Source: Clostridiales bacterium (GTDB lineage Bacteria > Bacillota > Clostridia > Christensenellales > Aristaeellaceae). Taken from it: a stretch of 40,869 nt of DNA. Positions 8,331 through 15,678 of this stretch are shown here, one piece after another. Positions within the stretch are counted from its first letter, which is position 1. Every line of letters starts with the position of its first letter. The stretch covers positions 1 through 40,869 of the forward strand of contig JAIKWZ010000002.1 in the NCBI GenBank assembly GCA_024684375.1, written 5' to 3'. The position numbers and the translations under genes were made by a program. The notes under the pieces were generated by a model, which did no database searches, had not been told where the DNA came from, and saw nothing but the letters and a program-made list of their open reading frames with translations.

Positions 8331-9836
8331 TTATTCCACCGTCACGGGCGTGCCTGCGGAGCAGTTGTCGTAGATCCATTTGGCGTTTTCTACAGCCAGC
8401 CTGACGCAGCCGTGGGACGCTTTTTTGCCCAGCTGCCTGACTGTGCCGCTTCTTAAACTGTTGACGTTGTTGGAAGAGTAAATGACCGAGTGGAACAGCA
8501 CTCCTCCGTCAATGACCCAGGCATAGCGCGCCCAGCAGTCAAAATCCTTGAAGTAGTACCACTCGCCGCCTATCCTGCCCGTATTCCAGAAAGTGCCCTT
8601 GGGGGTAGGCGTGTCGTTCATGCCCGTGGAGCATTTGAACGTCTTGACGGGCTTGCTGTCAAAGCCCTGTCCGTTCCACTTGTACACGTAAACCTTCTGT
8701 TTTGCGGTCGACACCGTGATCTTATACTCCGTCACTATGGTATCGGAACCCTTTGCGCGGGTCGAATACAGCGCCAGGAGGGTATTCCGGTTCCCTTTGC
8801 CCGTTTGCGGCAGCGCGTTTCGGGACTGGAAGTACTTAAGCGCCCTCTCCGTCTGGGCTCCGAACACGCCGTCCGCACTGCGCAGATAACCCAGCGTGAC
8901 CAGCCGGTTCTGTATGCGCTTTACTTCCGTGCCCCTGTCGCCGTTTTTCACGTCAGTGTAGCAAGTCTCAAAGTTTTTGTCGTTGAGCGCTTCCAGCAGC
9001 TCGCCTGACACGGTCCCGTCCGCTTCCCACGGCGTGGCGCTGGGGCCGAAGCTCAGCGTAGGAGTGGGAGTCGGCATCACGGTAAAGTCAAGCTCAGTCA
9101 TCCCCGTGCTGGGATTTACCTTTGTCGTAGGCGTCACCCTCGGGGTGGGAGACGGCGTGATCCATATCGAAGTGGGGGCGGGTGAAGGAGTAGGATAGGC
9201 CTTATAACGCCTTTCAAGCATATCCTTCACATATTCCTGCGCCAGCTTCACCGCCGCCTCGGTCTTCTGCCCAAAGTTTCCGTCCGCGTCACCGGTCAGG
9301 AAGCCGTAAAGGATCAGTTTTTCCTGCAGCGCCTTCACGTCATCCCCCTGGACGCCCTGCGCCATTGGAGTGGGCGTGGGCGCCGGATCCATTATCGCAT
9401 CCTCGGAATAGATGTAGTCTATCGTACGGAAGTCCGCTACGCCAGTTACTTCAAGGCCGTTCACTTTCTGGAAATACTTTACCGCGTTGGCGGTTCCCGG
9501 CCCGAATTTGCCGTCGATAGCGCCGAAAAAGTAGCCCAGTTCATTAAGGCGGTTTTGCAGACGTTTGACGTCGTTTGAGTCTTTGCCGTCATTTACGCCC
9601 TCATACAGCGCACTGGTTTTGACCATGTACGGTGTGGGTGTAGGCTCGGGCGTGGGTGTCGGCACCGGCGTAGGCTCAGGCGTGGGCGTTGGCACCGGCG
9701 TAGCAGTGGGCACCGGCGTAAACTGAGGGGCAGACTTTTCCGCGTTTCCCTGCGCATATGTATGTTCCCGGCTGGGGTAGAGCACCACCGCTCCCGCCAG
9801 CGCTATGATTATCAATATCGCAAATAGTCTACGCAT
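8331..9836 (-). CDS. Secreted/anchored L,D-transpeptidase with three peptidoglycan-binding domains
   Basis: YkuD-type L,D-transpeptidases form 3-3 cross-links in peptidoglycan or attach proteins to it. The catalytic block HGCVRL lies near the C-terminus, about 25 residues from the end, with an upstream LFHSVIY segment. Domain order is: a basic N-terminus and hydrophobic signal anchor (first 20 residues), a Pro/Thr-rich linker, a PG_binding_1 repeat (SNDVKRLQNRLNELGYFFG), a second repeat (DDVKALQEKLILYGF), another Pro/Thr linker, a third repeat (GTEVKRIQNRLVTLGYL) and the YkuD domain. The ATG at 9834-9836 is preferred because GGAGG lies six bases upstream; the ATG just before it (9837-9839) is the alternative. 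The start overlaps the GH127-like gene by eight bases. It probably acts in the cell wall outside the membrane. Confidence 0.93.
   Translation of the reverse strand: MRRLFAILIIIALAGAVVLYPSREHTYAQGNAEKSAPQFTPVPTATPVPTPTPEPTPVPTPTPEPTPTPYMVKTSALYEGVNDGKDSNDVKRLQNRLNELGYFFGAIDGKFGPGTANAVKYFQKVNGLEVTGVADFRTIDYIYSEDAIMDPAPTPTPMAQGVQGDDVKALQEKLILYGFLTGDADGNFGQKTEAAVKLAQEYVKDMLERRYKAYPTPSPAPTSIWITPSPTPRVTPTTKVNPSTGMTELDFTVMPTPTPTLSFGPSATPWEADGTVSGELLEALNDKNFETCYTDVKNGDRGTEVKRIQNRLVTLGYLRSADGVFGAQTERALKYFQSRNALPQTGKGNRNTLLALYSTRAKGSDTIVTEYKITVSTAKQKVYVYKWNGQGFDSKPVKTFKCSTGMNDTPTPKGTFWNTGRIGGEWYYFKDFDCWARYAWVIDGGVLFHSVIYSSNNVNSLRSGTVRQLGKKASHGCVRLAVENAKWIYDNCSAGTPVTVE
9631..9720 (-). repeat. In-frame 30-base repeats encoding a Pro/Thr/Glu linker
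   Basis: Three successive 30-base blocks (9631-9660, 9661-9690, 9691-9720) are related copies inside the L,D-transpeptidase gene. They encode PTPEPTPVPT-like units just after the signal anchor. The first two match most closely; the third is degenerate. This is a low-complexity wall-spanning linker and could vary in length by slippage. Confidence 0.8.
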
Positions 9837-11598
9837 CATGTTCCTCCGTCTTCGCCTGTACAAAGGCGCAAATTCGTTTTTCCGTGAATGCGTACGCGGT
9901 CAGCGTACGCGTGACCTGCTGATTTGTTTCGTCCCTGAGTTTGACGAGCGTCTTGAAGTCCCGCCACGAGCCCGTATCGTTAACCGTCTTGGTCGGCGCG
10001 TCTTCCGTAAGGCGCAGTTTCGAAGCGTCTTCTCCCTGAGCGGGTTCAAGAGCCATCAGCACGGGGCCGTACATTATGCCCATAAGTCCGCCTGGCAGCG
10101 TCCTTGCGCGCGCTCTGGTATTCAGGACCAGCCTTACCAAACTGCGTTTGTCCCATTTCTGCCTTAAGCAGGTGGTTTCCCCCGCTTTTACAGCCATGAT
10201 CTCGCCTCCGGGGAGGCAGATCACCGGGTTTTCCGCCCAAGGAGGCACACGCAGATACAGGGGGAATTCTGTCTCCTTTTCTGCGCTGATCCCGATAGTG
10301 ACCTCGTCCGAAAACGGGTAGCCGCCATCCACGCGCACCCGGATCCTCACTCCATCCGTTACTGCCGCCAAAACGCAGGGGAAATAGCTTGCCGCCTTAA
10401 GCCCTCCGTCCGAAGTCTGATACCACAGTCCCCGCGCGGCATACGCCCACATGCGCGCGATGCCGTTCAGAGCGAACGGGTCGCTGTCAACGGACACAAA
10501 GCTGTTGCCGCTTTCCGGGCCGTTATAATAGTTCTCTTTCCCCGTCACGATACGGGTCTGATTTGAGGTCTGGAGCCTCTGCGCAGCTTTCCCATCCCCC
10601 GAAAACATGGCGGGCAGCAGATTGCAGGCGATCTTTTCGAATGCGGAAGGGATCTCCCTGTTGGTCTCGTCTATTTCCTCCAGCACGGCCAGCGACCAAA
10701 GCGTTTCCGCCGCAGCGTTTGTCAGTGTGCCAGCGTCCCTTGCGCCGTCCAGTAATTCGTCGCAGGAAAACACCCCGTTAGGAGTGCCGTGCAGGCGCAA
10801 AAGCTTGCTCCATCCCACACTGAACGCCTGTGTTTCCCTGAAGCCAGGCCGGATAAGACCCAGCAGAGAGGGTGTCTTAAGCGCCATCGCCACGTTTACG
10901 CCGTGGGTACGCATTAAAAGCTCGGTATATCTTCCCTTTCCCCGCTCCGTTTCCTGCTTTAGCCCCTTTTCCAAATCCTTCCAGGGCATGGCCTCCGACA
11001 TGGACCGTATTTGGGGAAAAGTGTTGAATTCGCTCACCCAATCGAAGCTTTGCCCCCTGAGGAGCGCGCACAACTCAAGCAGGTATTTTTGTCCGCTCAG
11101 ATCGTACATTTTCAGTGCGACGTATATGTTTTCACCGCTTCTGTAAGCGGAAAAGCCATTGAGCGGACGCTTTTTCAGGTTAAGATACTCCCACCTGAGA
11201 AAACCGTCTATCATTTCCAGAGCGGATCTGTCGGTCGTGCAGGCAAAGTATTCAAGCAGCAGATCCAGGCACTCAAACTGCGCCGACAGGTCACATCCGT
11301 CCTCCGGGCCGAAAAAACCATTTTCTTTACGGGTCGCTTTCAGCCTTTCGATAAACTCCGCGGTGCAGCTTAAGCCGTCTTCGTCACCCAGCGTGGCGCT
11401 CAGCAGGCCGAGATCCCGGTAAAACTCACAGGTTTTTAAGTCGATCGCGCTTTCACGGACTGCTCTCTCTGCGCTTCTCAGGGCGCTCAGAGCGTTTTTG
11501 GCGCCATCGCCCAGCCATCCCTCCGGGCGGATCCTGCCCGGGCTCAGCATCGCCGTATCGTTTGCGGTCAGGGGCGGGCGGTTAAAGACCGGTTTCAC
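9829..11598 (-). CDS. Divergent GH127/DUF1680-like protein lacking the expected zinc and catalytic cysteines
   Basis: The roughly 589-residue protein has the layout of the DUF1680/GH127 beta-L-arabinofuranosidase-like family. An RIRPEGWLGDG start is followed by an alpha/alpha-barrel region, then DGGLKAASYFPC and a beta-sandwich with FPLYLRVPPWAENP. In characterised members a Glu/Cys pair in a GTELC-like motif and a Cys-Cys pair bind zinc and supply the nucleophile. Here the corresponding stretches read GTLTNAAAETLWS and SVDSDPFALNG, with no cysteines. It may be catalytically different or inactive. No signal peptide is seen, so it is probably cytoplasmic. The start is taken as the GTG at 11596-11598, which overlaps the methyltransferase stop (GTGA) behind GGAGG. 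An ATG at 11652 would give a 58-base overlap and an atypical N-terminus. The family call is moderately secure; the substrate is unknown. Confidence 0.75.
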   Translation of the reverse strand: MKPVFNRPPLTANDTAMLSPGRIRPEGWLGDGAKNALSALRSAERAVRESAIDLKTCEFYRDLGLLSATLGDEDGLSCTAEFIERLKATRKENGFFGPEDGCDLSAQFECLDLLLEYFACTTDRSALEMIDGFLRWEYLNLKKRPLNGFSAYRSGENIYVALKMYDLSGQKYLLELCALLRGQSFDWVSEFNTFPQIRSMSEAMPWKDLEKGLKQETERGKGRYTELLMRTHGVNVAMALKTPSLLGLIRPGFRETQAFSVGWSKLLRLHGTPNGVFSCDELLDGARDAGTLTNAAAETLWSLAVLEEIDETNREIPSAFEKIACNLLPAMFSGDGKAAQRLQTSNQTRIVTGKENYYNGPESGNSFVSVDSDPFALNGIARMWAYAARGLWYQTSDGGLKAASYFPCVLAAVTDGVRIRVRVDGGYPFSDEVTIGISAEKETEFPLYLRVPPWAENPVICLPGGEIMAVKAGETTCLRQKWDKRSLVRLVLNTRARARTLPGGLMGIMYGPVLMALEPAQGEDASKLRLTEDAPTKTVNDTGSWRDFKTLVKLRDETNQQVTRTLTAYAFTEKRICAFVQAKTEEHDA

Positions 11599-12758
11599 CT
11601 GCCTCCACGCTTTCCGGCGTTTCCGGCAGGCTCGAACATGTGGAGCTCGCATTCGATCTTGCCGTTGTACAGCCGCCGTCTGCGCGCTGCGCGCTGGCCA
11701 TATTCTCTCTCAAAACCCATATCCGCAGAAAAAGCAGTCAGCGACCAGTCGGGACAGCGCCTTGCCAGCTCACCCAGCTGCCTGGCGACCGCGTGAGCCA
11801 CGCGTTTATCGCCTATGCGCTCGCCGTAGGGCGGATTGGCCACTATCATGCCCGGCTCGCCCTTTAGCGTAACATCACGCATGTCGGAAACGGATATATC
11901 TATCCTGTCCCCCAGTCCCGCCTGCCTTATGTGGCGTTTAGCCAGTTCTGCCGCGTCAGGGTCTATATCCGAGCCGGCGATATGTATCTCGCGATTATAG
12001 CATTCGTCGTATCTGCTCTGGGCTTCGCGCCTTACAGCGTCCAGCTCAGTTCTGTCTAAGAACGGCCAATCCTCCATCGCGAAAGCCCTTCTAAGCCCCG
12101 GCGCGCGGTTTAGCGCGACGAACGCCGCCTCGATAAGCAGCGTGCCCGTGCCGCAGCAGGGGTCATACAGCGGCTGCCATGGATGCCAACCGCTTTGCAG
12201 TATTATCGCCGCAGCCAACGTCTCCCTGAGCGGCGCTTCCCCGTTCCAGGTACGGTAGCCTCTTTTGGACAGAGGTTCCCCGCTGGCGTCCAGACACACG
12301 CTCACCAGATCGCTGCGTATGCTTACGTCTACCTGCATTTTGGGGCCTGTTTCAGGCATGACACGCAGGCCATAGCGCGCGCAAAGCTTGTCCGCCATCG
12401 CTTTTTTGGTGATTTTCTGAACGTCCGAGGGGCTCATCAGCGTGCTTTTCACGCAGTTTGCTCTTACCGGAAAAGCCGTGTCCCGCTGTATATAGTCCTG
12501 CCAGGGCAGCGCCTTCACACCCTCAAAAAGCTCATCGAAGGTAGTCGCCCTGAATTCACCCACTTCAAGATATATGTGGTCACACGTTCTCAGCCATAGG
12601 CTTGCCCGCATCGCGTCGGCAAAGCTGCCTTCAAAGCGGGCGCCGCCGACGTTCATGACCTGGACGTCGTTTATTCCCAAACGCTTTAGATCGCGTCCCG
12701 TAAGCCCTTCCATGCCAAACGCGGCCGAGGCAATGAACTTCATGCTATCAATGCTCAT
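11595..12758 (-). CDS. THUMP-domain class I RNA methyltransferase (RlmL/YpsC type)
   Basis: This SAM-dependent N2-guanine methyltransferase of the RlmL N-terminal type is predicted to modify 23S rRNA (m2G2445 in E. coli). The N-terminus MKFIASAAFGMEGL and a THUMP domain (about 50-160) precede the Rossmann-fold domain. That domain contains motif I DPCCGTGTLLIEAA and the catalytic NPPYGER motif. The ATG at 12756-12758 is preferred. An in-frame ATG at 12786-12788 overlaps the -10 box of the upstream promoter and could not be transcribed from it. A second candidate, 15 bases further in, begins MKFIAS. This is the first gene of the ten-gene minus-strand operon, and its end overlaps the next start by four bases. 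Confidence 0.92.
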   Translation of the reverse strand: MSIDSMKFIASAAFGMEGLTGRDLKRLGINDVQVMNVGGARFEGSFADAMRASLWLRTCDHIYLEVGEFRATTFDELFEGVKALPWQDYIQRDTAFPVRANCVKSTLMSPSDVQKITKKAMADKLCARYGLRVMPETGPKMQVDVSIRSDLVSVCLDASGEPLSKRGYRTWNGEAPLRETLAAAIILQSGWHPWQPLYDPCCGTGTLLIEAAFVALNRAPGLRRAFAMEDWPFLDRTELDAVRREAQSRYDECYNREIHIAGSDIDPDAAELAKRHIRQAGLGDRIDISVSDMRDVTLKGEPGMIVANPPYGERIGDKRVAHAVARQLGELARRCPDWSLTAFSADMGFEREYGQRAARRRRLYNGKIECELHMFEPAGNAGKRGGR

Positions 12759-12778
12759 ACTTTCCCAGAGTCCGTACG

Positions 12779-12807
12779 ATTGTATCATATATTGCGAATG
12801 ATTTCAA
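12779..12807 (-). promoter_or_regulatory. Sigma-A promoter for the rlmL-to-mutS operon
   Basis: Reading the minus strand, TTGAAA (12802-12807) and TACAAT (12779-12784) are separated by exactly 17 bases. Transcription would start near 12772, giving a leader of about 14 bases before the chosen methyltransferase ATG. It is divergent from the rpsO promoter about 120 bases away. Confidence 0.75.
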
Positions 12808-12926
12808 TATTGTGACAAAAATATTACACAGGTATTCCCGTAGAGTCAGGTCACTGCCTTTCGATAGATTTAACATGTGATTTGAATAATAATTTACCTG
12901 AAATTCGATTTTCGCCGCTGTTCATG

Positions 12927-12935
12927 TGGTATAAT
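12927..12935 (+). promoter_or_regulatory. Extended -10 promoter of rpsO-pnp
   Basis: TGGTATAAT is a perfect extended -10 element (TGn plus TATAAT at 12930-12935). No good -35 box is seen 16-18 bases upstream, which is usual for extended -10 promoters. Transcription would start near 12942, leaving a leader of about 95 bases before rpsO. Confidence 0.7.
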
Positions 12936-12969
12936 TCAAAGTGCGGTTTTGTGCCGACACATCCTTATG

Positions 12970-13002
12970 CGCGGGCAGACGATTTCCCGACGTCCCCCTG
13001 CG
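12970..13002 (+). promoter_or_regulatory. Imperfect hairpin in the rpsO leader, possible S15 autoregulatory site
   Basis: Bases 12970-12980 pair with 12992-13002: six pairs including one G-U next to a G-C, a two-base mismatch, then three pairs, around an 11-base loop. S15 proteins commonly repress their own mRNA through leader structures that mimic the G-U/G-C site in 16S rRNA. Assigning this hairpin that role is inference. Confidence 0.4.
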
Positions 13003-13035
13003 TTTAAGGGAAATAGAAGTATGGGAGGAAAAACC

Positions 13036-13296
13036 ATGACCATCGACAAGAGTTCCATTATCGCCGAGTACGGCCGTCACGAGGGTGACACCGGTTCCCC
13101 CGAGGTTCAGATCGCGCTGCTTACCGCGCGCATCAACCACCTGAATGAGCACCTCAAGCTCAACAAGAAAGATCACCATTCCCGCCGCGGTCTGCTGCTG
13201 ATGGTCGGTCAGCGCAGGGGTCTGCTTGACTACCTCAAGAACACCGACATCGAAAGCTACCGCGCCCTGATCGCCAAGCTCGGTCTGCGCAAGTAA
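13036..13296 (+). CDS. rpsO: 30S ribosomal protein S15
   Basis: S15 binds the central domain of 16S rRNA early in 30S assembly. The 86-residue product (E. coli S15 has 89) carries the conserved blocks [35 protein letters not shown] and the basic C-terminal region with RRGLLDYL. The ATG at 13036 is preceded by GGAGGA with a suitable gap. Earlier in-frame starts from 12949 would add a non-conserved extension inside the leader. pnp follows after a 170-base structured spacer, the common bacterial rpsO-pnp arrangement. It is transcribed from the extended -10 promoter and may be feedback regulated. Confidence 0.98.
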   Translation: MTIDKSSIIAEYGRHEGDTGSPEVQIALLTARINHLNEHLKLNKKDHHSRRGLLLMVGQRRGLLDYLKNTDIESYRALIAKLGLRK

Positions 13297-13305
13297 TTGC
13301 GCTGT

Positions 13306-13337
13306 ATTGCGCCGTCTCAGTCGTGGGACGGCGCAAT
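13306..13337 (+). terminator. Strong hairpin after rpsO without U-tract (attenuator or mRNA 3' barrier)
   Basis: Bases 13306-13316 and 13327-13337 form a perfect 11-base-pair stem with a ten-base loop. No T-run follows, so it is unlikely to be an efficient intrinsic terminator. It could protect the rpsO 3' end from exonucleases after processing, or attenuate transcription into pnp. Confidence 0.55.
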
Positions 13338-13342
13338 GCCTG

Positions 13343-13436
13343 AGGAGAGACAGTTTCGCTGTAGGGATGAAGCGCGACAGAATTGCTTGCCGCGCTTCAT
13401 CCCTGCGGGGACAAGGCTACGGCGCTGTTTTCTCCT
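13343..13436 (+). promoter_or_regulatory. Nested long stem in the pnp leader, candidate RNase III-type processing site
   Basis: A perfect 14-base-pair stem (13363-13376 with 13391-13404) lies inside a weaker outer stem that pairs AGGAGA and ACAG (13343-13353) with CTGT and TCTCCT (13425-13436). The structure ends about 17 bases before the pnp ribosome-binding site. In E. coli a long stem in the pnp leader is cut by RNase III and then used by PNPase to repress its own mRNA. The position and form here fit such a site, by inference. Confidence 0.5.
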
Positions 13437-13466
13437 GAAGATCTCATCTAATTTTGGAGGAAAAAC

Positions 13467-15620
13467 ATGTTCAAGAGCTATTCTATGGAGCTGGGCGGAC
13501 GCACGCTCACTCTGGAGTTCGGCAAGTACGCCGAACAGGCCGCCGGCAGCACCTTCGTGCGCTACGGCGAAACCGCCGTGCTGGTCAACGCCGCCGTAAG
13601 CGAGACCATCCGTCCCGGCATCGACTTCTTCCCTCTGGGCGTGGACTATGAGGAAAAGCTGTATTCCGTGGGTCACATCCCCGGTTCCTGGAACAGGCGC
13701 GAAGGCCGTCCCGGTGAGAAAGCCATCCTCACCAGCCGTCTTATCGACCGTCCCCTGCGTCCCCTCTTCCCCAAGGGAATGAGGAACGACGTGGCGGTCA
13801 CCGCCACCGTGATGAGCGTCGATTTTGACTGCTCTCCCGAGACCCCCGCCATGATCGGCGCATCTGCCGCCCTGTGCGTGAGCCAGATCCCCTTCGCCGG
13901 CCCCGTTGGCGCCGTTAACATCGGCCTGGTGGACGACGAGTTCGTGATCAATCCCACCCAGGCGCAGCGCGAGGTCAGCGCTCTGGATCTGACCGTTGCC
14001 GGCACCAAAGAAGCCGTGCTCATGGTCGAGGCAGGCGCCAACGAGGTGAGCGAGGAAGTCATGTTAAAGGCTATCCTCTTTGCCCACGAGCAGGTTAAGC
14101 GCATCGTTGAGTTCCAGGAGACCATTGTAAGCGAGATTGGCAAAACCAAGCAGGAATTCCCCCTGCAGCTCCCCGGCGACGACGTGAAAGCAGACGTGCG
14201 CGAATACGCATATGACAAAGTCAAGTGGATGTTCGAGACCTTCGACCGCTCCGAGCGTCAGGCGCGCGAAGAGCAGGTAAAAGCCGAAGTCAACGAGCAC
14301 TTCGCCGAGAAGTACGCCGAGCGCATGGCTGAAGTCGGCGACGCGCTGTACGCCATCCAGAAGGAGATCATGCGCCGCCGTATAATCGACGAAGGCATCC
14401 GTCCCGACGCCAGAAAGCTCACCGAAGTCCGTCCCATCTGGTGCGAGACCGGCGTGCTGCCCCGTCCCCACGGTTCTGCCGTGTTCACCCGCGGGCAGAC
14501 TCAGGTCATGACTATCTGCACCCTGGCGCCCATGAGCGAGGTCCAGATACTGGACGGCATCACCCCCGAGACCACCAAACGCTATATGCATCACTATAAC
14601 TTCCCCGGCTATTCCACCGGTGAAGCCAAGCCCCTGCGCACACCCGGCCGCCGCGAGATCGGCCACGGCGCGCTCGCAGAAAGGGCGCTGCGCCCCATGA
14701 TCCCCTCCGTTGAAGAGTTCCCATACTGCTTAAGGCTGGTCAGCGAGGTCATGTCTTCCAACGGTTCTACCTCCCAGGCCTCCGTGTGCGGCTCGACCCT
14801 CGCGCTTATGGACGCCGGCGTGCCCATCAAGCGACCCGTCGCGGGCGTTGCCATGGGGCTGATCAAGGACGTTGAAAACACCGGCAAGGTGGCCGTGCTC
14901 ACCGATATCCAGGGTCTTGAAGACTTCCTGGGCGACATGGACTTCAAGGTAGCCGGTACTGCCAAGGGCATCACCGCTATTCAGATGGACATCAAGATCA
15001 AGGGCATAGACGAGGCTATCCTGCGTCAGGCGCTTGCTCAGGCTTACGACGGCCGCATGCACATACTGGGCAAAATGCTGGAGACCCTGCCCGCTCCCAG
15101 ACCCGAGCTGTCCAAGTATGCCCCCAAGATCATCCAGTTCACGATCAACCCTGAAAAGATTGGCGAAGTCGTCGGACCCAAGGGCAAGATGATCAACTCC
15201 ATCATCGCGGAGACAGGCGTCAAGATCGACATCGAGGACGACGGCAATGTGTATATCGCCACCGAGAACGCCGAAATGGCTCAGCGCGCCAAGAGCATGA
15301 TCGAAGGTATCGTGCGCGAGCTCAAGGTCGGCGACGTGTTTACCGGCAAGGTAGCGCGCATAATGTCCTTCGGCGCGTTCGTTGAATACGCTCCCGGCAA
15401 GGACGGCATGATCCACATCTCCAAGCTGGCCAACAAGCGTGTCGAGAAAGTCGAAGACGTAGTGAACATCGGCGACACGCTGGAGTGCCGCGTGGCGGAG
15501 ATCGACTCTCAGGGCCGTATAAATCTGGTCAGGAACGATATCGTTTACGACAACGACGCCATGCCTGTGCGCCGTCCCGCTCCCCGCAGGGATTCCAGAA
15601 ACGGCGGCCGCAGAGACTAA
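13467..15620 (+). CDS. pnp: Polyribonucleotide nucleotidyltransferase (PNPase)
   Basis: PNPase degrades RNA 3' to 5' using phosphate and works as a trimer in mRNA turnover. The 717-residue product has the complete architecture. The first RNase PH domain begins MFKSYSMELGGRTLTLEFGKY. An all-helical linker and the catalytic second RNase PH domain follow. A KH domain has IGEVVGPKGKMI (about 555-615), and an S1 domain begins VGDVFTGKVARIMSFGAFVE (about 620-690). The short arginine-rich tail is typical. The ATG at 13467 follows TGGAGGAAAAAC. It is co-transcribed with rpsO, and the structured leader suggests processing or autoregulation. The RNase E/G gene lies in the divergent operon, so two RNA decay enzymes are encoded close together. 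Confidence 0.98.
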   Translation: MFKSYSMELGGRTLTLEFGKYAEQAAGSTFVRYGETAVLVNAAVSETIRPGIDFFPLGVDYEEKLYSVGHIPGSWNRREGRPGEKAILTSRLIDRPLRPLFPKGMRNDVAVTATVMSVDFDCSPETPAMIGASAALCVSQIPFAGPVGAVNIGLVDDEFVINPTQAQREVSALDLTVAGTKEAVLMVEAGANEVSEEVMLKAILFAHEQVKRIVEFQETIVSEIGKTKQEFPLQLPGDDVKADVREYAYDKVKWMFETFDRSERQAREEQVKAEVNEHFAEKYAERMAEVGDALYAIQKEIMRRRIIDEGIRPDARKLTEVRPIWCETGVLPRPHGSAVFTRGQTQVMTICTLAPMSEVQILDGITPETTKRYMHHYNFPGYSTGEAKPLRTPGRREIGHGALAERALRPMIPSVEEFPYCLRLVSEVMSSNGSTSQASVCGSTLALMDAGVPIKRPVAGVAMGLIKDVENTGKVAVLTDIQGLEDFLGDMDFKVAGTAKGITAIQMDIKIKGIDEAILRQALAQAYDGRMHILGKMLETLPAPRPELSKYAPKIIQFTINPEKIGEVVGPKGKMINSIIAETGVKIDIEDDGNVYIATENAEMAQRAKSMIEGIVRELKVGDVFTGKVARIMSFGAFVEYAPGKDGMIHISKLANKRVEKVEDVVNIGDTLECRVAEIDSQGRINLVRNDIVYDNDAMPVRRPAPRRDSRNGGRRD

Positions 15621-15634
15621 GCTTTCTTGCTGAA

Positions 15635-15660
15635 AAGGCAGCCGTTCACGCGGCTGTCTT
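15635..15660 (+). terminator. Weak intrinsic terminator after pnp
   Basis: A ten-pair stem (15635-15644 with 15651-15660, one G-U) and a six-base loop lie between pnp and the M16 peptidase gene. The following bases are only modestly T-rich (TAGTATT). Partial termination with read-through to the peptidase is most likely. Confidence 0.5.
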
Positions 15661-15678
15661 TAGTATTATGGAGGCAAA

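Noticed and set aside
9631..9720. CRISPR or other regulatory repeat array
   Set aside because: The repeats are in frame within the L,D-transpeptidase gene and encode a Pro/Thr linker, with no unique spacers.
11599..11652. Upstream ATG of the GH127-like gene
   Set aside because: It would overlap the methyltransferase gene by 58 bases and add an Arg-rich stretch not seen at the family N-terminus; a GTG in GTGA overlap behind GGAGG is better.
12759..12788. Upstream ATG of the RlmL-type gene
   Set aside because: It overlaps the -10 box of a TTGAAA-17-TACAAT promoter and has no ribosome-binding site.
14064..15416. Minus-strand frames of 200 and 228 codons inside pnp
   Set aside because: These are shadows of the highly codon-biased pnp gene, with no conserved features.
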